Origin: Pusillimonas caeni
Lineage (GTDB): Bacteria > Pseudomonadota > Gammaproteobacteria > Burkholderiales > Burkholderiaceae_B
DNA: 64,000 nucleotides
Assembly (NCBI RefSeq): GCF_003545815.1
Contig: NZ_PDUW01000001.1
Location: 186,001 to 250,000, forward strand
Reading direction: 5' to 3'
Part shown: positions 1 through 9,533 of the stretch, one piece after another
Layout: each line of letters begins with the position of its first letter
How positions within the stretch are numbered: position 1 is the stretch's first letter
Made by a program: the position numbers and the translations under genes
The notes under the pieces: model-generated
What the model was told of the DNA's origin: nothing
Databases searched by the model: none
What the model saw: only the letters and a program-made list of their open reading frames with translations

Positions 1-1071
1 GATGACGCGCTCGACCAAGCGCTGTTTTTCATCGGCGGTGGCCGGGTCGGCGTCCAGTACCGTCACGGTGGTGGTAACAAACCCGAAGGCCACTTGATCG
101 CTACCCAAAGCCTGCAAGGCGACATCCGCATCGGCGGCCTTGTTGTCGGCATCGGTATCGACCAGTGGCGACTCCTGTTGGAAAATCGTTTCGCGCAGCA
201 ACGCCACGACGTTCTTGCGCTTGGCGAACCATTGACGGCGCAGGCGGCGCAGCTCCTTTTCCGCCTCGGCTTTGTCCATGCACAGAAAGCGCGTACTCCA
301 GCGATAAGCAAAGCCAAGCCGGTTCAGGTCGTCAAGAATCCCCGGCCAGGTGGACGTCGGAAAACCCCGCACCGACACCACCCGCAGGTGCTGGTCACCC
401 AGCGTCGGAGCCAGGCCGCCGACCAGGGCCGAATCGGCCAGCAGCGCGTCGATGTGAAACGGCACCTCCGGCACGCCGACGCGGTAGCGCCGCGTCGAGA
501 TGGTCGAATGCAGATAGCTCAAGGTCTGGCTGTCATCCAGCCATGAGATTTCCGGCATCACGCCATCAAGCAGGTCAAAGACGCGATCTGTCTCCGCGAC
601 GAAGGCCTCCAGGCGTCCGTGCCAATCCACACCATCGCTGGGTGCATTCTCATACAAGAGCTTGGCGGCGCGGGCGCGAGATTCTTCCGGCGGCAGGTAC
701 ACCAGCGTCAGGTGATAGCCGCTCTCGAAGTGGCTGCTGGAGGCTTCAAACGCGGCGCGGCGTTCCTCGTCCACCAGCCAGGACAGCGGTTCGGGAAACT
801 CGCAGCGCGGATAATCCGCCGCCGTCCGGCGTTCGGCTTCGATGAATAGCGCCCAGCCGGAACCCAGGCGGCGCAGCGCGTTGTTCAGGCGTGCCGAGGT
901 GGCAATCAGTTCACCTTGGGTGGCGCTATCCAGATCGGGGCCACGAAAACGCGCTGTGCGCTGAAACGATCCATCCTTGTTCAGCACCACGCCCTGTGCA
1001 ATCAACCCGGCCCAGGGCAGCCAGTCGGCCAGCAGTGCGGGCCGCTGACGGTATTCGGCAAGGTTCAGCAT
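1..1071 (-). CDS. trbE: TrbE conjugal transfer ATPase (3' part missing)
   Basis: VirB4-type ATPase that powers assembly of the Trb conjugative pilus at the inner membrane. I translated the minus strand from the ATG at 1071. It stays open to the window edge (357 codons) and begins MLNLAEYRQRPALLADWLPW, the characteristic TrbE start. Only the N-terminal CagE/TrbE region is present; the Walker motifs lie beyond position 1. It starts 12 nt after trbD, in an operon with traG, trbB, trbC and trbD. Truncation is due to the window, not to the gene. Family assignment is secure from sequence and gene order. Confidence 0.93.
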   Translation of the reverse strand, partial: MLNLAEYRQRPALLADWLPWAGLIAQGVVLNKDGSFQRTARFRGPDLDSATQGELIATSARLNNALRRLGSGWALFIEAERRTAADYPRCEFPEPLSWLVDEERRAAFEASSSHFESGYHLTLVYLPPEESRARAAKLLYENAPSDGVDWHGRLEAFVAETDRVFDLLDGVMPEISWLDDSQTLSYLHSTISTRRYRVGVPEVPFHIDALLADSALVGGLAPTLGDQHLRVVSVRGFPTSTWPGILDDLNRLGFAYRWSTRFLCMDKAEAEKELRRLRRQWFAKRKNVVALLRETIFQQESPLVDTDADNKAADADVALQALGSDQVAFGFVTTTVTVLDADPATADEKQRLVERVI

Positions 1072-1083
1072 GGCGTCCTCCCC

Positions 1084-1356
1084 TCATACATCCAACAGCG
1101 GCTTGTGTTTGATGTGGCGGGCGAAGACCTGCATGAACTGCGGATCGACACGCGCACCCCACACCGCCAACGAATGGCCGACGAGCCAGAGCACCACGCC
1201 TGGAATCCACAATTGCAGGCCCAGCCCCACGGCGGCGGCCAGCGTGCCGTTGGCAATCGCCACGGTGCGCGGCGCGCCGCCCATCAAAATCGGTTCGGTC
1301 AGCGAGCGATGCAACGGCACTTCAAACCCGGCGGCGAAGGTATCGGCGGCGCTCAT
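1084..1356 (-). CDS. trbD: TrbD conjugal transfer protein (VirB3-like)
   Basis: Small inner-membrane component of the MPF-T mating channel, equivalent to VirB3. The 90-residue protein has an N-terminal polar segment containing PLHRSLTEPILMGGAPR, typical of TrbD, then a hydrophobic stretch at about residues 33-65 that can form one or two membrane helices. The ATG overlaps the trbC stop by 4 nt (ATGA), and trbE follows after 12 nt, so these genes are translationally coupled. Length is normal for the family. Confidence 0.92.
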   Translation of the reverse strand: MSAADTFAAGFEVPLHRSLTEPILMGGAPRTVAIANGTLAAAVGLGLQLWIPGVVLWLVGHSLAVWGARVDPQFMQVFARHIKHKPLLDV

Positions 1357-1730
1357 ACGACGGCCCCACCGGAGAAGCTGAAGAACGACAGAAAGAACGA
1401 AGACGCCGCAAAGGCGATGGACAGGCCAAAGACGATTTGAATCAGCTTACGAAAGCCGCCGCTGGTGTCGCCAAAGGCAAGCGCCAGACCCGTGGCGATA
1501 ATGATGATGACCGCCACAATGCGCGCCACCGGCCCCTGGATGGACTCCAGAATGGATTGCAGTGGCCCCTCCCAGGGCATGGAGGAACCGGCGGCCTGCG
1601 CGGCACCCGCCGCCAGCAGCATCAGCGCGGCCGGCAGCAGCCCCCGTCCGGCAGGCCGGAGCAAGCGGCGCAGCCGTGCAAGACGGAAAAACGGGTTTAC
1701 AGAAACACGTAAAGCATCAACAGGCGTCAT
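1353..1730 (-). CDS. trbC: TrbC conjugative pilin precursor (VirB2-like)
   Basis: Prepilin of the conjugative pilus. The 125-residue protein has a basic leader (RLARLRRLLRPAGRG), a signal-peptide core ending near AAQA-AG at about residues 46-48, and two hydrophobic segments (IVAVIIIIATGLALAFG and the C-terminal region) separated by a short polar loop, as in VirB2/TrbC pilins. In RP4 the TraF protease of the same system matures and cyclises TrbC; a traF gene is present at 20.9 kb. It overlaps trbB by 4 nt at its start and trbD by 4 nt at its end. Confidence 0.92.
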   Translation of the reverse strand: MTPVDALRVSVNPFFRLARLRRLLRPAGRGLLPAALMLLAAGAAQAAGSSMPWEGPLQSILESIQGPVARIVAVIIIIATGLALAFGDTSGGFRKLIQIVFGLSIAFAASSFFLSFFSFSGGAVV

Positions 1731-2797
1731 GACAGTTCTCCAAGGGAATCAGGGGATAGGAAATTCGCCGTAGCCGGTGCGGCATCGGCACCAGGCGGCA
1801 GAGTAGAAAGCGGCGGTGCCAAGGCATCTGCCAGGTGATAGCCCGTTGCATCAAAACCGATGACGCGGGCAATACTGTCCACGCGACGCTTGCGACCACG
1901 CCCGGCGATATGGATCACGACGTTGACCGCCTCGGCAATCAGCGCTCGCGGCGGGTTTACGGCCACTTCCAGAATCAGTTGTTCCAGGCGCAGCAGCGCA
2001 CCCAGGGCAGAGCCGGCGTGAATGGTGGCGATGCCGCCTGGATGGCCTGTCCCCCAGACCTTGATGAGATCCAGGGCTTCGCCGCCACGCACTTCGCCCA
2101 CCACCACACGGTCGGGGCGCAAACGCATGGTGGCGCGCACCAGTTCCTGCATGGACACGACTCCGGCACGGGTGCGCAATGGCACATGGTCGTGGGCGGC
2201 GCATTGCAGTTCAATGGTGTCTTCTAGCACCAGGACGCGGTCGCCCGTGGCGGCAATCTCGGCCAGCAAGGCATTGGCAAGCGTCGTCTTGCCGGTACTG
2301 GTGCCGCCGGCAATCAGAATGTTCTGGCGCTCGCGTACCGCACGCCGCAGAAACTCGGCTTGTTCGGCAGCGAGGATACCGTCTGCCACATAGCGATCCA
2401 GACTGAGGATGCTCACCGCCCGCTTGCGCAGTGCGAAGGCCGGGCCGGGTGCAGCAGGCGGCAAAATGCCCTCGAAGCGTTCGCCGGTTTCGGGCAATTC
2501 AGCGGTCAACAAGGGCTGGCCGCGATGCACTTCCGCACCGACATGGGCCGCCACCAGGCGGATAATGCGTTCGCCATCCGCTTCGGACAGTTCGACGCCC
2601 AAGGGGGTACGACCCGACGAGAGCCGATCTACCCACAGGCTGCGGTCAGGGTTGAGCATGATTTCCACCACATCCGGGTCTTCCAACGCGGTGGCGATCA
2701 CCGGTCCCATGGCGGTGCGCAGCATCTGGATACGGCGATCTTGAGACGCCGCAGCGGATGAACGAGGTTCGGGTGGGAACTGCGGAACAGCACTCAT
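1727..2797 (-). CDS. trbB: TrbB conjugal transfer ATPase (VirB11-like)
   Basis: Cytoplasmic hexameric secretion ATPase of the Trb type IV system. The 356-residue protein has an N-terminal sensing domain ([22 protein letters not shown], about 38-59) and a C-terminal RecA-like domain with Walker A GGTSTGKT (164-171), the Asp box around VLVLEDT and the His box [11 protein letters not shown]. Length and motifs match complete TrbB. The start codon overlaps the CopG gene stop by 4 nt and the stop overlaps trbC, so it sits in a tightly coupled traG-copG-trbB-C-D-E operon. Confidence 0.95.
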   Translation of the reverse strand: MSAVPQFPPEPRSSAAASQDRRIQMLRTAMGPVIATALEDPDVVEIMLNPDRSLWVDRLSSGRTPLGVELSEADGERIIRLVAAHVGAEVHRGQPLLTAELPETGERFEGILPPAAPGPAFALRKRAVSILSLDRYVADGILAAEQAEFLRRAVRERQNILIAGGTSTGKTTLANALLAEIAATGDRVLVLEDTIELQCAAHDHVPLRTRAGVVSMQELVRATMRLRPDRVVVGEVRGGEALDLIKVWGTGHPGGIATIHAGSALGALLRLEQLILEVAVNPPRALIAEAVNVVIHIAGRGRKRRVDSIARVIGFDATGYHLADALAPPLSTLPPGADAAPATANFLSPDSLGELS

Positions 2798-3258
2798 GAC
2801 GCACGCTCCTGCCCGTCGAACACGGGTGCCGTGTCGTCCATCCGTACCGGATCGGGGTGCAGTTCCTCCACCACGTCGCGCACCAGGCTGCGACCGCGCA
2901 GCAGGTGGCGGCCAAGCTGCTCGACGAATTGCTCAAAGCGCGCCTTGCCCTGCGCGCGGGCCGCATCCTGATGGGCCTCGGGCACCGGCGTGCTGACCGT
3001 CAGGTAATAGCGCACGAACAGCGCCAGTGTTTCGATCTGGATGTTCTGGTCACGCTCCAGGCGCTCGAACTGGCGCGACAGGCGATCCAGCCGCCTAGCC
3101 ATCGCCGCTTCGCGCTGGTCGCCGGCATCGGGCGAGAGCCAGGATGCCAAGGCGGCAGCTACGATAGACGACTTGGACACGCCTTTCTTGGCGGCCAGCT
3201 CGTCCAGACGCTTGGCATGCTCGGGATGAATAAAGAGGTTCAGGCGGTAGCGGCTCAT
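2794..3258 (-). CDS. CopG-family ribbon-helix-helix protein
   Basis: Probable transcriptional or transfer regulator. The 154-residue protein begins with an RHH-like segment (RYRLNLFIHPEHAKRLDELAAKKGVSKSSIVAAALASWLS, residues 3-43). A predicted alpha-helical, coiled-coil-rich body follows (about 50-110, rich in R/E/L heptads). A protein of this kind sits between traG and trbB in Tn4371-like elements. It overlaps both neighbours by 4 nt. What it regulates cannot be told from the sequence; autoregulation of the tra/trb operon is the natural guess. Confidence 0.8.
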   Translation of the reverse strand: MSRYRLNLFIHPEHAKRLDELAAKKGVSKSSIVAAALASWLSPDAGDQREAAMARRLDRLSRQFERLERDQNIQIETLALFVRYYLTVSTPVPEAHQDAARAQGKARFEQFVEQLGRHLLRGRSLVRDVVEELHPDPVRMDDTAPVFDGQERAS

Positions 3259-5255
3259 AACTGGATTCCGTCATCAGGGTCAAGGGCAGCCATGCGCGCG
3301 ACGCGCTGCATGGTCGGGTCAAGCTGGCTGGGCAGCCTGGGCGGCAGGTCATCGTCATCCAGCAGCGACAAGTCGCTGGCCGGGTATTCGGGTTCGGGGT
3401 GATAGGCGATGGTGTCCGTCAGCTCCGGCTGGCGACGCGGGCCACCATCGTCCGCCGTGCCCGTAATCCCATCGCTGCTCATTGAGGCAGGCGCAACGGG
3501 AATGGTCGGAATCGACAGACCACTCCAATCGTCAGGACGAGCCGGCGGCGCATCCGCATAGCGCCCAGCGGAAAGCACGGGTGGCGGCAGCACGCGATGC
3601 TTGAAGTTGGCGTCCCGGTAGTAGCGCAGCTTCTTGGCCTTGATCGGCGCCACGCTGGAGACCATCACCACGGCTTCATCGGGCGGAAGCTGCATGACTT
3701 CGCCGGGGGTCAAGAGCGGCCGCGCCGTTTCCTGGCGCGACACCATCAAGTGACCCAACCAGGGCGCCAGACGATGCCCGGCATAGTTGCGCTGGGCGCG
3801 CAGTTCAGTGGCCGTACCCAGGGTCTCGGAAATCCGCTTGGCGGTGCGCTCGTCGTTGGTGGCAAAGGTGACGCGCACATGGCAGTTATCCAGAATGGAA
3901 TGGTTCTGGCCGTAAGCCTTGTCGATCTGGTTCAACGACTGCGAGATCAGAAAGCTGCGGATGCCATAGCCCGCCATGAAGGCCAGCGCCGTCTCAAAAA
4001 AGTCCAGGCGGCCCAGCGCCGGGAACTCATCGAGCATCAGCAACAGCTTGTGGCGGCGCTCGATGCCATCGGAGCCATCCAGCGATTCCGTCAACCGGCG
4101 TCCAATCTGATTGAGAATCAGACGGATCAGCGGCTTGGTGCGTGAAATGTCCGACGGCGGCACCACCAGATACAGTGATACCGGATGCTTGGAAGCGATC
4201 AAATCGGCAATACGCCAATCGCAGCGCGAGGTGACTTCGGCCACCGTGGGGTCGCGGTACAGGCCCAGGAACGACATGGCGGTGGACAGCACGCCCGAGC
4301 GCTCGTTGTCCGATTTGTTCAGCACTTCACGGGCAGCGGACGCCACCACCGGATGCGACCCATCATCCAAATGCGCAGTGGTCATCATCCGATGCAGCGT
4401 CAACTCGAACGGACATGCGGGATCGGACAGAAAATTCGCCACCCCACGCAGCGTCTTGTCTTCGCCGGCATAGAGCACATGCAGGATGGCGCCCACCAGC
4501 AGCGCGTGGCTGGTCTTCTCCCAATGATTGCGCTTTTCCAGCGCCCCTTCGGGGTCAACCAGAATGTCGGCGATGTTCTGCACGTCGCGCACCTCATGCG
4601 CGCCGCGCCGGACTTCCAGTAGCGGGTTGTAGCCAGCAGACTGGCTATCGGTGGGGTTGAACAGCAGGCAGTGTGAGAAACGCGAACGCCAGCCTGCGGT
4701 GATTTGCCAGTTTTCGCCCTTGATGTCGTGAATGACGGCCGATGCTGGCCAGGTGAGCAAAGTGGGCACGACCAGCCCCACGCCTTTACCCGAGCGCGTA
4801 GGCGCAAAAGCCAATACATGCTCCGGCCCTTCGTGGCGCAGGTATTGCCCCTCGTGCTGACCGAGGAAAACGCCAACGGGTTGGGTGAGCCCGGCTTCGC
4901 GGATGTCGCGGGTCTCTGCCCAGCGCGCCGAACCGTAGGTTGTGACCAGGCGGGCCTGGCGCGAACGCCAGACCGACATGCCAATTGCCACCACCACGGC
5001 GATCAAGCCGCTGCCGCCCGCGATCAGACCGCCGGTATTGAAGACCTCCGACGCGTAGGCGTCGAAGAAAAACCACCACTCGAACAGACGCCATGGGTGA
5101 TAGATCGGCGTACCGTGGAAATCAAACCAGGGCGAACCCAGGCGTAGCTGATACCCCAGGGCGGCGGCTGTCCATTGTGTGGCACCCCACACACCGGCGA
5201 TCACGATGCCGAATACGACGGCGATCTGCCCGAACAGCACATTCGTCCCTTGCAT
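3255..5255 (-). CDS. traG: TraG/VirD4 type IV coupling protein
   Basis: Inner-membrane ATPase that links the relaxosome to the Trb channel. I place the start at the ATG at 5255 because GGAGG lies 7 nt upstream and the protein then begins MQGTNVLFGQIAVVFGIVIA, a membrane helix; the open frame extends 33 codons further up without a ribosome site. The 666-residue protein has two N-terminal membrane segments (about 5-35 and 75-95), Walker A within APTRSGKGVG (about 151-160) and Walker B LLLMLDEF. The acidic, proline-rich C-terminus is typical. It heads the traG-copG-trbBCDE operon. Confidence 0.95.
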   Translation of the reverse strand: MQGTNVLFGQIAVVFGIVIAGVWGATQWTAAALGYQLRLGSPWFDFHGTPIYHPWRLFEWWFFFDAYASEVFNTGGLIAGGSGLIAVVVAIGMSVWRSRQARLVTTYGSARWAETRDIREAGLTQPVGVFLGQHEGQYLRHEGPEHVLAFAPTRSGKGVGLVVPTLLTWPASAVIHDIKGENWQITAGWRSRFSHCLLFNPTDSQSAGYNPLLEVRRGAHEVRDVQNIADILVDPEGALEKRNHWEKTSHALLVGAILHVLYAGEDKTLRGVANFLSDPACPFELTLHRMMTTAHLDDGSHPVVASAAREVLNKSDNERSGVLSTAMSFLGLYRDPTVAEVTSRCDWRIADLIASKHPVSLYLVVPPSDISRTKPLIRLILNQIGRRLTESLDGSDGIERRHKLLLMLDEFPALGRLDFFETALAFMAGYGIRSFLISQSLNQIDKAYGQNHSILDNCHVRVTFATNDERTAKRISETLGTATELRAQRNYAGHRLAPWLGHLMVSRQETARPLLTPGEVMQLPPDEAVVMVSSVAPIKAKKLRYYRDANFKHRVLPPPVLSAGRYADAPPARPDDWSGLSIPTIPVAPASMSSDGITGTADDGGPRRQPELTDTIAYHPEPEYPASDLSLLDDDDLPPRLPSQLDPTMQRVARMAALDPDDGIQL

Positions 5256-5490
5256 AGCCTGGCCTCCGATATCTCCTGCGTTCAATCCCCGTGAAAAAGC
5301 GACACACACACGTGCCTGCCATACGAGGATCGGTGCCGGGCCAGTGCCGGTCAAAGACCTTTATCGGGATAATGCTGATGAAAAAAGCATCATTTCATGC
5401 TGGAGCGAACACGGCCAAAACGCCGCAAGCGCGGGTGCGCTGCGGCGTGTCAACAGAGAAAAGCGAAAATATGTGGCGCGTTGCCGACGG

Positions 5491-5757
5491 TCAGAACTTC
5501 GGCGGCGTTTCCTGCGGCGTATACGGCACCTTTCCGTCGCCAAAGAAACGCTTATTCGTTGCTTCAGCCACGCGGTTGCACAACACGTCACCCATATTGG
5601 GCCAATCCGTCTTGCATTGGCGGCGCAGTTCCTTCAAGCGTTCAGGATCGGCGGCCAGTTCCTCAACGGTAGGCGCATCCGGTTGAGGTTTGGGGGTTTC
5701 CGATTGGCCGCAAGCGGCCAATCCTATAATAAGCAACGATACATAAAGTTGTTTCAT
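5491..5757 (-). CDS. Entry-exclusion-type lipoprotein (TrbK/EexN-like)
   Basis: An 88-residue lipoprotein: signal peptide MKQLYVSLLIIGLAAC with a lipobox at Cys16, followed by a short mature domain with two more cysteines (RRQCKTDWPN and GDVLCNRVAEATNKRFFGDG). Small Cys-containing lipoproteins of this type are found in conjugation regions and are named TrbK or EexN; they make the cell a poor recipient for a related element. Its start overlaps the lysR stop by 4 nt (ATGA), so it is co-transcribed with the regulator. The family call is by pattern and context; exclusion activity is inferred. Confidence 0.65.
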   Translation of the reverse strand: MKQLYVSLLIIGLAACGQSETPKPQPDAPTVEELAADPERLKELRRQCKTDWPNMGDVLCNRVAEATNKRFFGDGKVPYTPQETPPKF

Positions 5758-6698
5758 AGCTCGACTTCCTCCTCTGGGTCAGGTTCAAGCGGTGGCGTCG
5801 GCCTGACGCTTTCGGGTAACTCGATGGCCCGCACCCGGTCAATGAAACGGAATATGGTTTCTGAGGTTTCAGCTTCTCGCCGCAACAGGTACGTCGTGAG
5901 CATGGGAGAACGGCCTACAAGGGGTCGTGCCACCACGCCGGGCTCACGACTGGACTCAATGTGTGACGCACCCGCCAGGCCCAGCGCGAAGCCCGCCGAT
6001 ACCAGCGCCATCATTAAATCGAACGAGGCCACCCGCTCTGCAATCAATGGCTCCATCTCTGCACGGCGCAGCACCCGTTCCACTTGCTGCGCATGGCCTT
6101 CGCATGCGCGCGGGTCGCTCAGCACCAGGGGATAACGCAGCAATTCCTCCAGCGGGATACGCTTATGCTTGAGCAGCGGATGCCGCGCAGGCACCGCCAC
6201 CCTTAGCGCATCGCTCCATACCGCTTCGGTAGCGATGCCTTCTCCAACTTGATCGGACTGCGCGAACCCTACGTCGTACAGGTCGTCATTCAGCCCCTTG
6301 ATTTGCTGCGACAAAGACACCTCGAATACGCGGATCTCGACCTCAGGTTCTTCCTCACGGCACAGGGCCAGCAGGCCAGGCAAGCGCGAAGGAGTAATGC
6401 CATCGGACAGCGCAATGCGCAATTGACTGTGAAAACCGTTGGCGGCAGCACTCACGCTGTCGCGGGCCTGCTGCAAGGCGGCGAAGACACGCGGCACATG
6501 CTCCAGAAACAGTTTTCCCGCCCGCGTCAGCCGCGTGCTGCGACTGGTGCGAACGAATAATGGCTCGCCCAGCTCTTCTTCCAGCTCCTTGATGGTTCGG
6601 GACAGCGGAGACTGCTCGATGTGCAGCCTCTCCGCTGCACGGGCAAAATGGAGTTCTTCGGCGACGGCGAGGAAACAACGCAAGTGACGTAAATCCAT
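5754..6698 (-). CDS. LysR-family transcriptional regulator
   Basis: 314 residues. N-terminal winged helix-turn-helix (MDLRHLRCFLAVAEELHFARAAERLHIEQSPLSRTIKELEEELG, residues 1-44) and a C-terminal periplasmic-binding-protein-like effector domain (about 90-295). LysR genes of this type are standard in Tn4371-like elements beside traG. The effector is unknown. It forms a two-gene unit with the entry-exclusion-type lipoprotein and lies between the transfer operon and the efflux cargo. It might control either; nothing in the sequence decides this. Confidence 0.9.
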   Translation of the reverse strand: MDLRHLRCFLAVAEELHFARAAERLHIEQSPLSRTIKELEEELGEPLFVRTSRSTRLTRAGKLFLEHVPRVFAALQQARDSVSAAANGFHSQLRIALSDGITPSRLPGLLALCREEEPEVEIRVFEVSLSQQIKGLNDDLYDVGFAQSDQVGEGIATEAVWSDALRVAVPARHPLLKHKRIPLEELLRYPLVLSDPRACEGHAQQVERVLRRAEMEPLIAERVASFDLMMALVSAGFALGLAGASHIESSREPGVVARPLVGRSPMLTTYLLRREAETSETIFRFIDRVRAIELPESVRPTPPLEPDPEEEVEL

Positions 6699-6751
6699 TT
6701 TCCTATGTCACCCGATCCGAATTCTCACTTCGTTTGGAATGTGTTTTTGGC

Positions 6752-8047
6752 TCATTTATCCCACATATCATTTTCTAACGAACGTAACGACAATGAGAGA
6801 AAGCCAGACAGGCTGACCATTGCGCCCAATACTCCCATCAGAACAAATAGCCAACGTCCCCCCAGCCACTCGCCAACCGGTGTAGCCAAGGCAAGGCCAA
6901 TGGGCGCAGCCAGGCCCATGACCATACTCAGCAGAGACAGCACGCGGCCCTGTAAGTGATTGGGAATGGTGGTTTGCAACAGGGCGGTCAACGGCGCGTT
7001 GCCCAGGATAAAGGCCGCGCTGCTGACGACCCACCAGGCTACAGCCACACCAAACAGGCTTGATGGCACAAGCGCGGCGAGCGCCAGCGCCAAGCACGAC
7101 AGAGCAAAGCCAACCAGTATCCAAGGCATTTTTCGGCGCGGCGCGATGGCAGCGATCACCAGCCCCCCAACGATCATGCCGACGCCGCCCAGCCCCTCCA
7201 TAAGCGCAACTTGCGGTGCACCGCCGTTAAAGAACTCTTTGACCAGCAGCGGCACCAGTGTGAAGGACGGCATGACGACCAGCACGACCGCGCCCAACAA
7301 ACCATACAGACGTAGCAAACCCGGATTGTCCCAGACCAGATGGATGCCCTCGCGAAACTCAGGCCAGATACCCGAGGCCGATATTTTTGGTGAGCGTCTC
7401 TGTGGAATCGCAAAGATCAACAGTGGCGTGACACCGAGCAGTGCTGTGATGACGTCTAGGCTCAAGGCCCAGCCCAGAGGCATGACGCTAATGGCCAGCG
7501 CGCCCAGCGGCGCGGCAGCGACCACCGTCATGCCCTGCAAGGTCTGGTTCAATCCGGCAGCACGCGGCAGGAAGCTGCGTGGCACCAGCATCGCCATGCT
7601 GGCTGCGGCGGCAGGCGCCTGAAACGCCTGCATGGCGCTGCGGATGAACATCATGACGTACACATGCCAAAGCGCGATCTGTCCGGTCAGGAACAATGCG
7701 ATCAGCACCACCATGCACAGTGCGCTGATGACATCGGCACCGATCATCAACAGTCGCCGACTGTAGCGGTCGGCGAAAGTGCCGCCCAGTGGGCTGAGCA
7801 AGGCTTGCGGCAACAACGCCGCCATACCTGCGGTAGCTAATGCCGAGACGCTGCCAGTGGTGTCTGTGATCCACCACAGCAGCACAAACTGCGTCAGGGC
7901 AGAACCAATCAGCGACAACGCCTGGCCGCCGAAAATGCACCAGAAGCGCAACTGCCAGCGCGGGCCAGGATGATGACCGCCCTGGCCCGCAGTTTGATCA
8001 TCGGTGATCGTACTGCTCGATTCTGACGTGCCAGGAATCGGAATCAT
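6752..8047 (-). CDS. MFS drug efflux transporter (MFS_3/Mef-like)
   Basis: 431-residue inner-membrane transporter with about 12 hydrophobic segments. After a polar 30-residue N-terminus come FWCIFGGQALSLIGSALTQF and the MFS motif-A region GGTFADRYSRRLLMIGAD (about 88-105), as in the MefA/enterobactin-exporter-like MFS_3 family. It is the last gene of a four-gene leftward operon, 10 nt after the outer-membrane factor and close to RND and fusion protein genes. An MFS pump co-transcribed behind a complete RND tripartite system is unusual. Substrate unknown; macrolides or other hydrophobic drugs are possible. Confidence 0.88.
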   Translation of the reverse strand: MIPIPGTSESSSTITDDQTAGQGGHHPGPRWQLRFWCIFGGQALSLIGSALTQFVLLWWITDTTGSVSALATAGMAALLPQALLSPLGGTFADRYSRRLLMIGADVISALCMVVLIALFLTGQIALWHVYVMMFIRSAMQAFQAPAAAASMAMLVPRSFLPRAAGLNQTLQGMTVVAAAPLGALAISVMPLGWALSLDVITALLGVTPLLIFAIPQRRSPKISASGIWPEFREGIHLVWDNPGLLRLYGLLGAVVLVVMPSFTLVPLLVKEFFNGGAPQVALMEGLGGVGMIVGGLVIAAIAPRRKMPWILVGFALSCLALALAALVPSSLFGVAVAWWVVSSAAFILGNAPLTALLQTTIPNHLQGRVLSLLSMVMGLAAPIGLALATPVGEWLGGRWLFVLMGVLGAMVSLSGFLSLSLRSLENDMWDK

Positions 8048-8057
8048 GGACGACCTC

Positions 8058-9530
8058 TCAATGTGGTTCGCTAGTCGGCGGCTGTGCCATTGCGCTTGCC
8101 TGTGTCGAGGTATCTGTCAAACCGCCGCCAAGTGCCTTGTACAGCGCCACTATGTTGCCGATATGCGCGCGGCGCAGATCCAGTAGAGCCTGCTGCGCGG
8201 CATAGGCGTTACGCTGAGCGTCCAGCAGTTCCAGGCGGCCATCGAGCCCAGCGCGGTAACGCTGCCCGGACAGTTCCAGCCGCCGCTGCGCGCTGCTGAC
8301 GACCCGTTGCTGCGCCTGCATCTGACGGCCGAAGGTGGCCTGCCCGGCAAGTCCGTCAGCAACTTCTCGGAATGCCACCTGGATCGCCTGTTCGTACTCA
8401 ACCACGGCCTGGGAACTGCGCACTTCGGCCAAGTCAAGTTCCGCCCGCAAACGCCCGCCCTGGAACAAGGGCACCGTGATCTGCGGCGCAAACCGCCAGG
8501 TGCGCTGGTCGGCATCGAACAGACCGCCCAATGTGGGGCTGGCAAAACCCAATGCCGCAGTCAGCGAAATACGCGGAAAAAAGGCCGCTCGCGCCGCGCC
8601 GATATCCGCATTAGCGGCCACCAGTGCCTGTTCGGCACGTTGTATATCGGGGCGTCGCGTCAGCAGGTCCGAGGGCAAGCCTGCAGGCAGGTGATCCAGG
8701 ATAGGTTGCAGATCCAATGCCAGCGGCGCTGGCAGGTCATCCGGCAACGGCGCACCCACTAGTAGATCCAGCGCATTGCGCGCCATCGCCAGTGCGCGCT
8801 GACGCGCCACCTGGTCGGCCTCGGCAGTCGCCACCTGACCTTCGGCCTGGGCGACATCCAAGCCGCTGTTCTGGTCGGCCTCGCGCAGTTGAATCGCCAG
8901 TCGCAGGGAATGCCGCCAATCCTCCAGTGTGCTTTCGGCCAGTTGCAACTGCGCTTGCGCCAACCGCTCGGCGAAATAGGCATCGGCCACTGCCGCCACC
9001 AGTGTGATCTGCGCGGCGCGCCGTCCTTCTTCGCTAGCTAGGTAACGGGCTAATGCTGCTTGTGACAGCGCCCGCACCCGTCCGAACAGGTCCAGCTCGA
9101 ATGCGCTCAGCCCGATGCCGACGCTGGCTTGTTCCTGGACGCTGGAAGGCACCTCTACGCCATCAGCGGTGCGGCCTGCGGCGATGCGCTCACGTGTCGC
9201 GCCGCCATTGGCGTCGATCCCAGGCAGGCGTGCCGCCCGCTGAATGCGGAATTGGGCTTGAACCGCCTCGACATTCAGGGTAGCCAGACGCAGATCACGG
9301 TTGTTCTCCAGCGCCAGTGAGATGATCTCTTGCAGACGCGGTTCGGGAAACAGCGTGCGCCAGCCAAGATCAGCAGTGTGCGTCGCGTTACTTGGCGCGT
9401 CTGGCGAGAGTTCTGCTCCCGGGAACACCGCCGCAACCGGCGTGGGCGGCACCATCAGTGGGGGTGTAAGCGAGCAGCCAGCCAGTATCACCGCCAGACT
9501 TGGCAACAACGCGTATTTCAGATTACGCAT
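8058..9530 (-). CDS. Outer-membrane efflux lipoprotein (OprM/NodT family)
   Basis: 490 residues. Lipoprotein signal MRNLKYALLPSLAVILAGC with Cys19 as the lipidation site, then two tandem OEP repeats (roughly 60-250 and 265-460) that form the trimeric TolC-like channel. Conserved LTRRPDIQRAEQALVAANADIGAARAAFFP lies in the middle. It starts 3 nt after the RND gene stop, so the tripartite pump is encoded as one unit. Length and motifs are normal for the OprM class. Confidence 0.94.
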   Translation of the reverse strand: MRNLKYALLPSLAVILAGCSLTPPLMVPPTPVAAVFPGAELSPDAPSNATHTADLGWRTLFPEPRLQEIISLALENNRDLRLATLNVEAVQAQFRIQRAARLPGIDANGGATRERIAAGRTADGVEVPSSVQEQASVGIGLSAFELDLFGRVRALSQAALARYLASEEGRRAAQITLVAAVADAYFAERLAQAQLQLAESTLEDWRHSLRLAIQLREADQNSGLDVAQAEGQVATAEADQVARQRALAMARNALDLLVGAPLPDDLPAPLALDLQPILDHLPAGLPSDLLTRRPDIQRAEQALVAANADIGAARAAFFPRISLTAALGFASPTLGGLFDADQRTWRFAPQITVPLFQGGRLRAELDLAEVRSSQAVVEYEQAIQVAFREVADGLAGQATFGRQMQAQQRVVSSAQRRLELSGQRYRAGLDGRLELLDAQRNAYAAQQALLDLRRAHIGNIVALYKALGGGLTDTSTQASAMAQPPTSEPH

Positions 9531-9533
9531 GGC

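Noticed and set aside
3255-5354. Longer start (5354) for TraG
   Set aside because: The extra 33 residues precede the membrane helix and lack a ribosome site; GGAGG directly serves the ATG at 5255.
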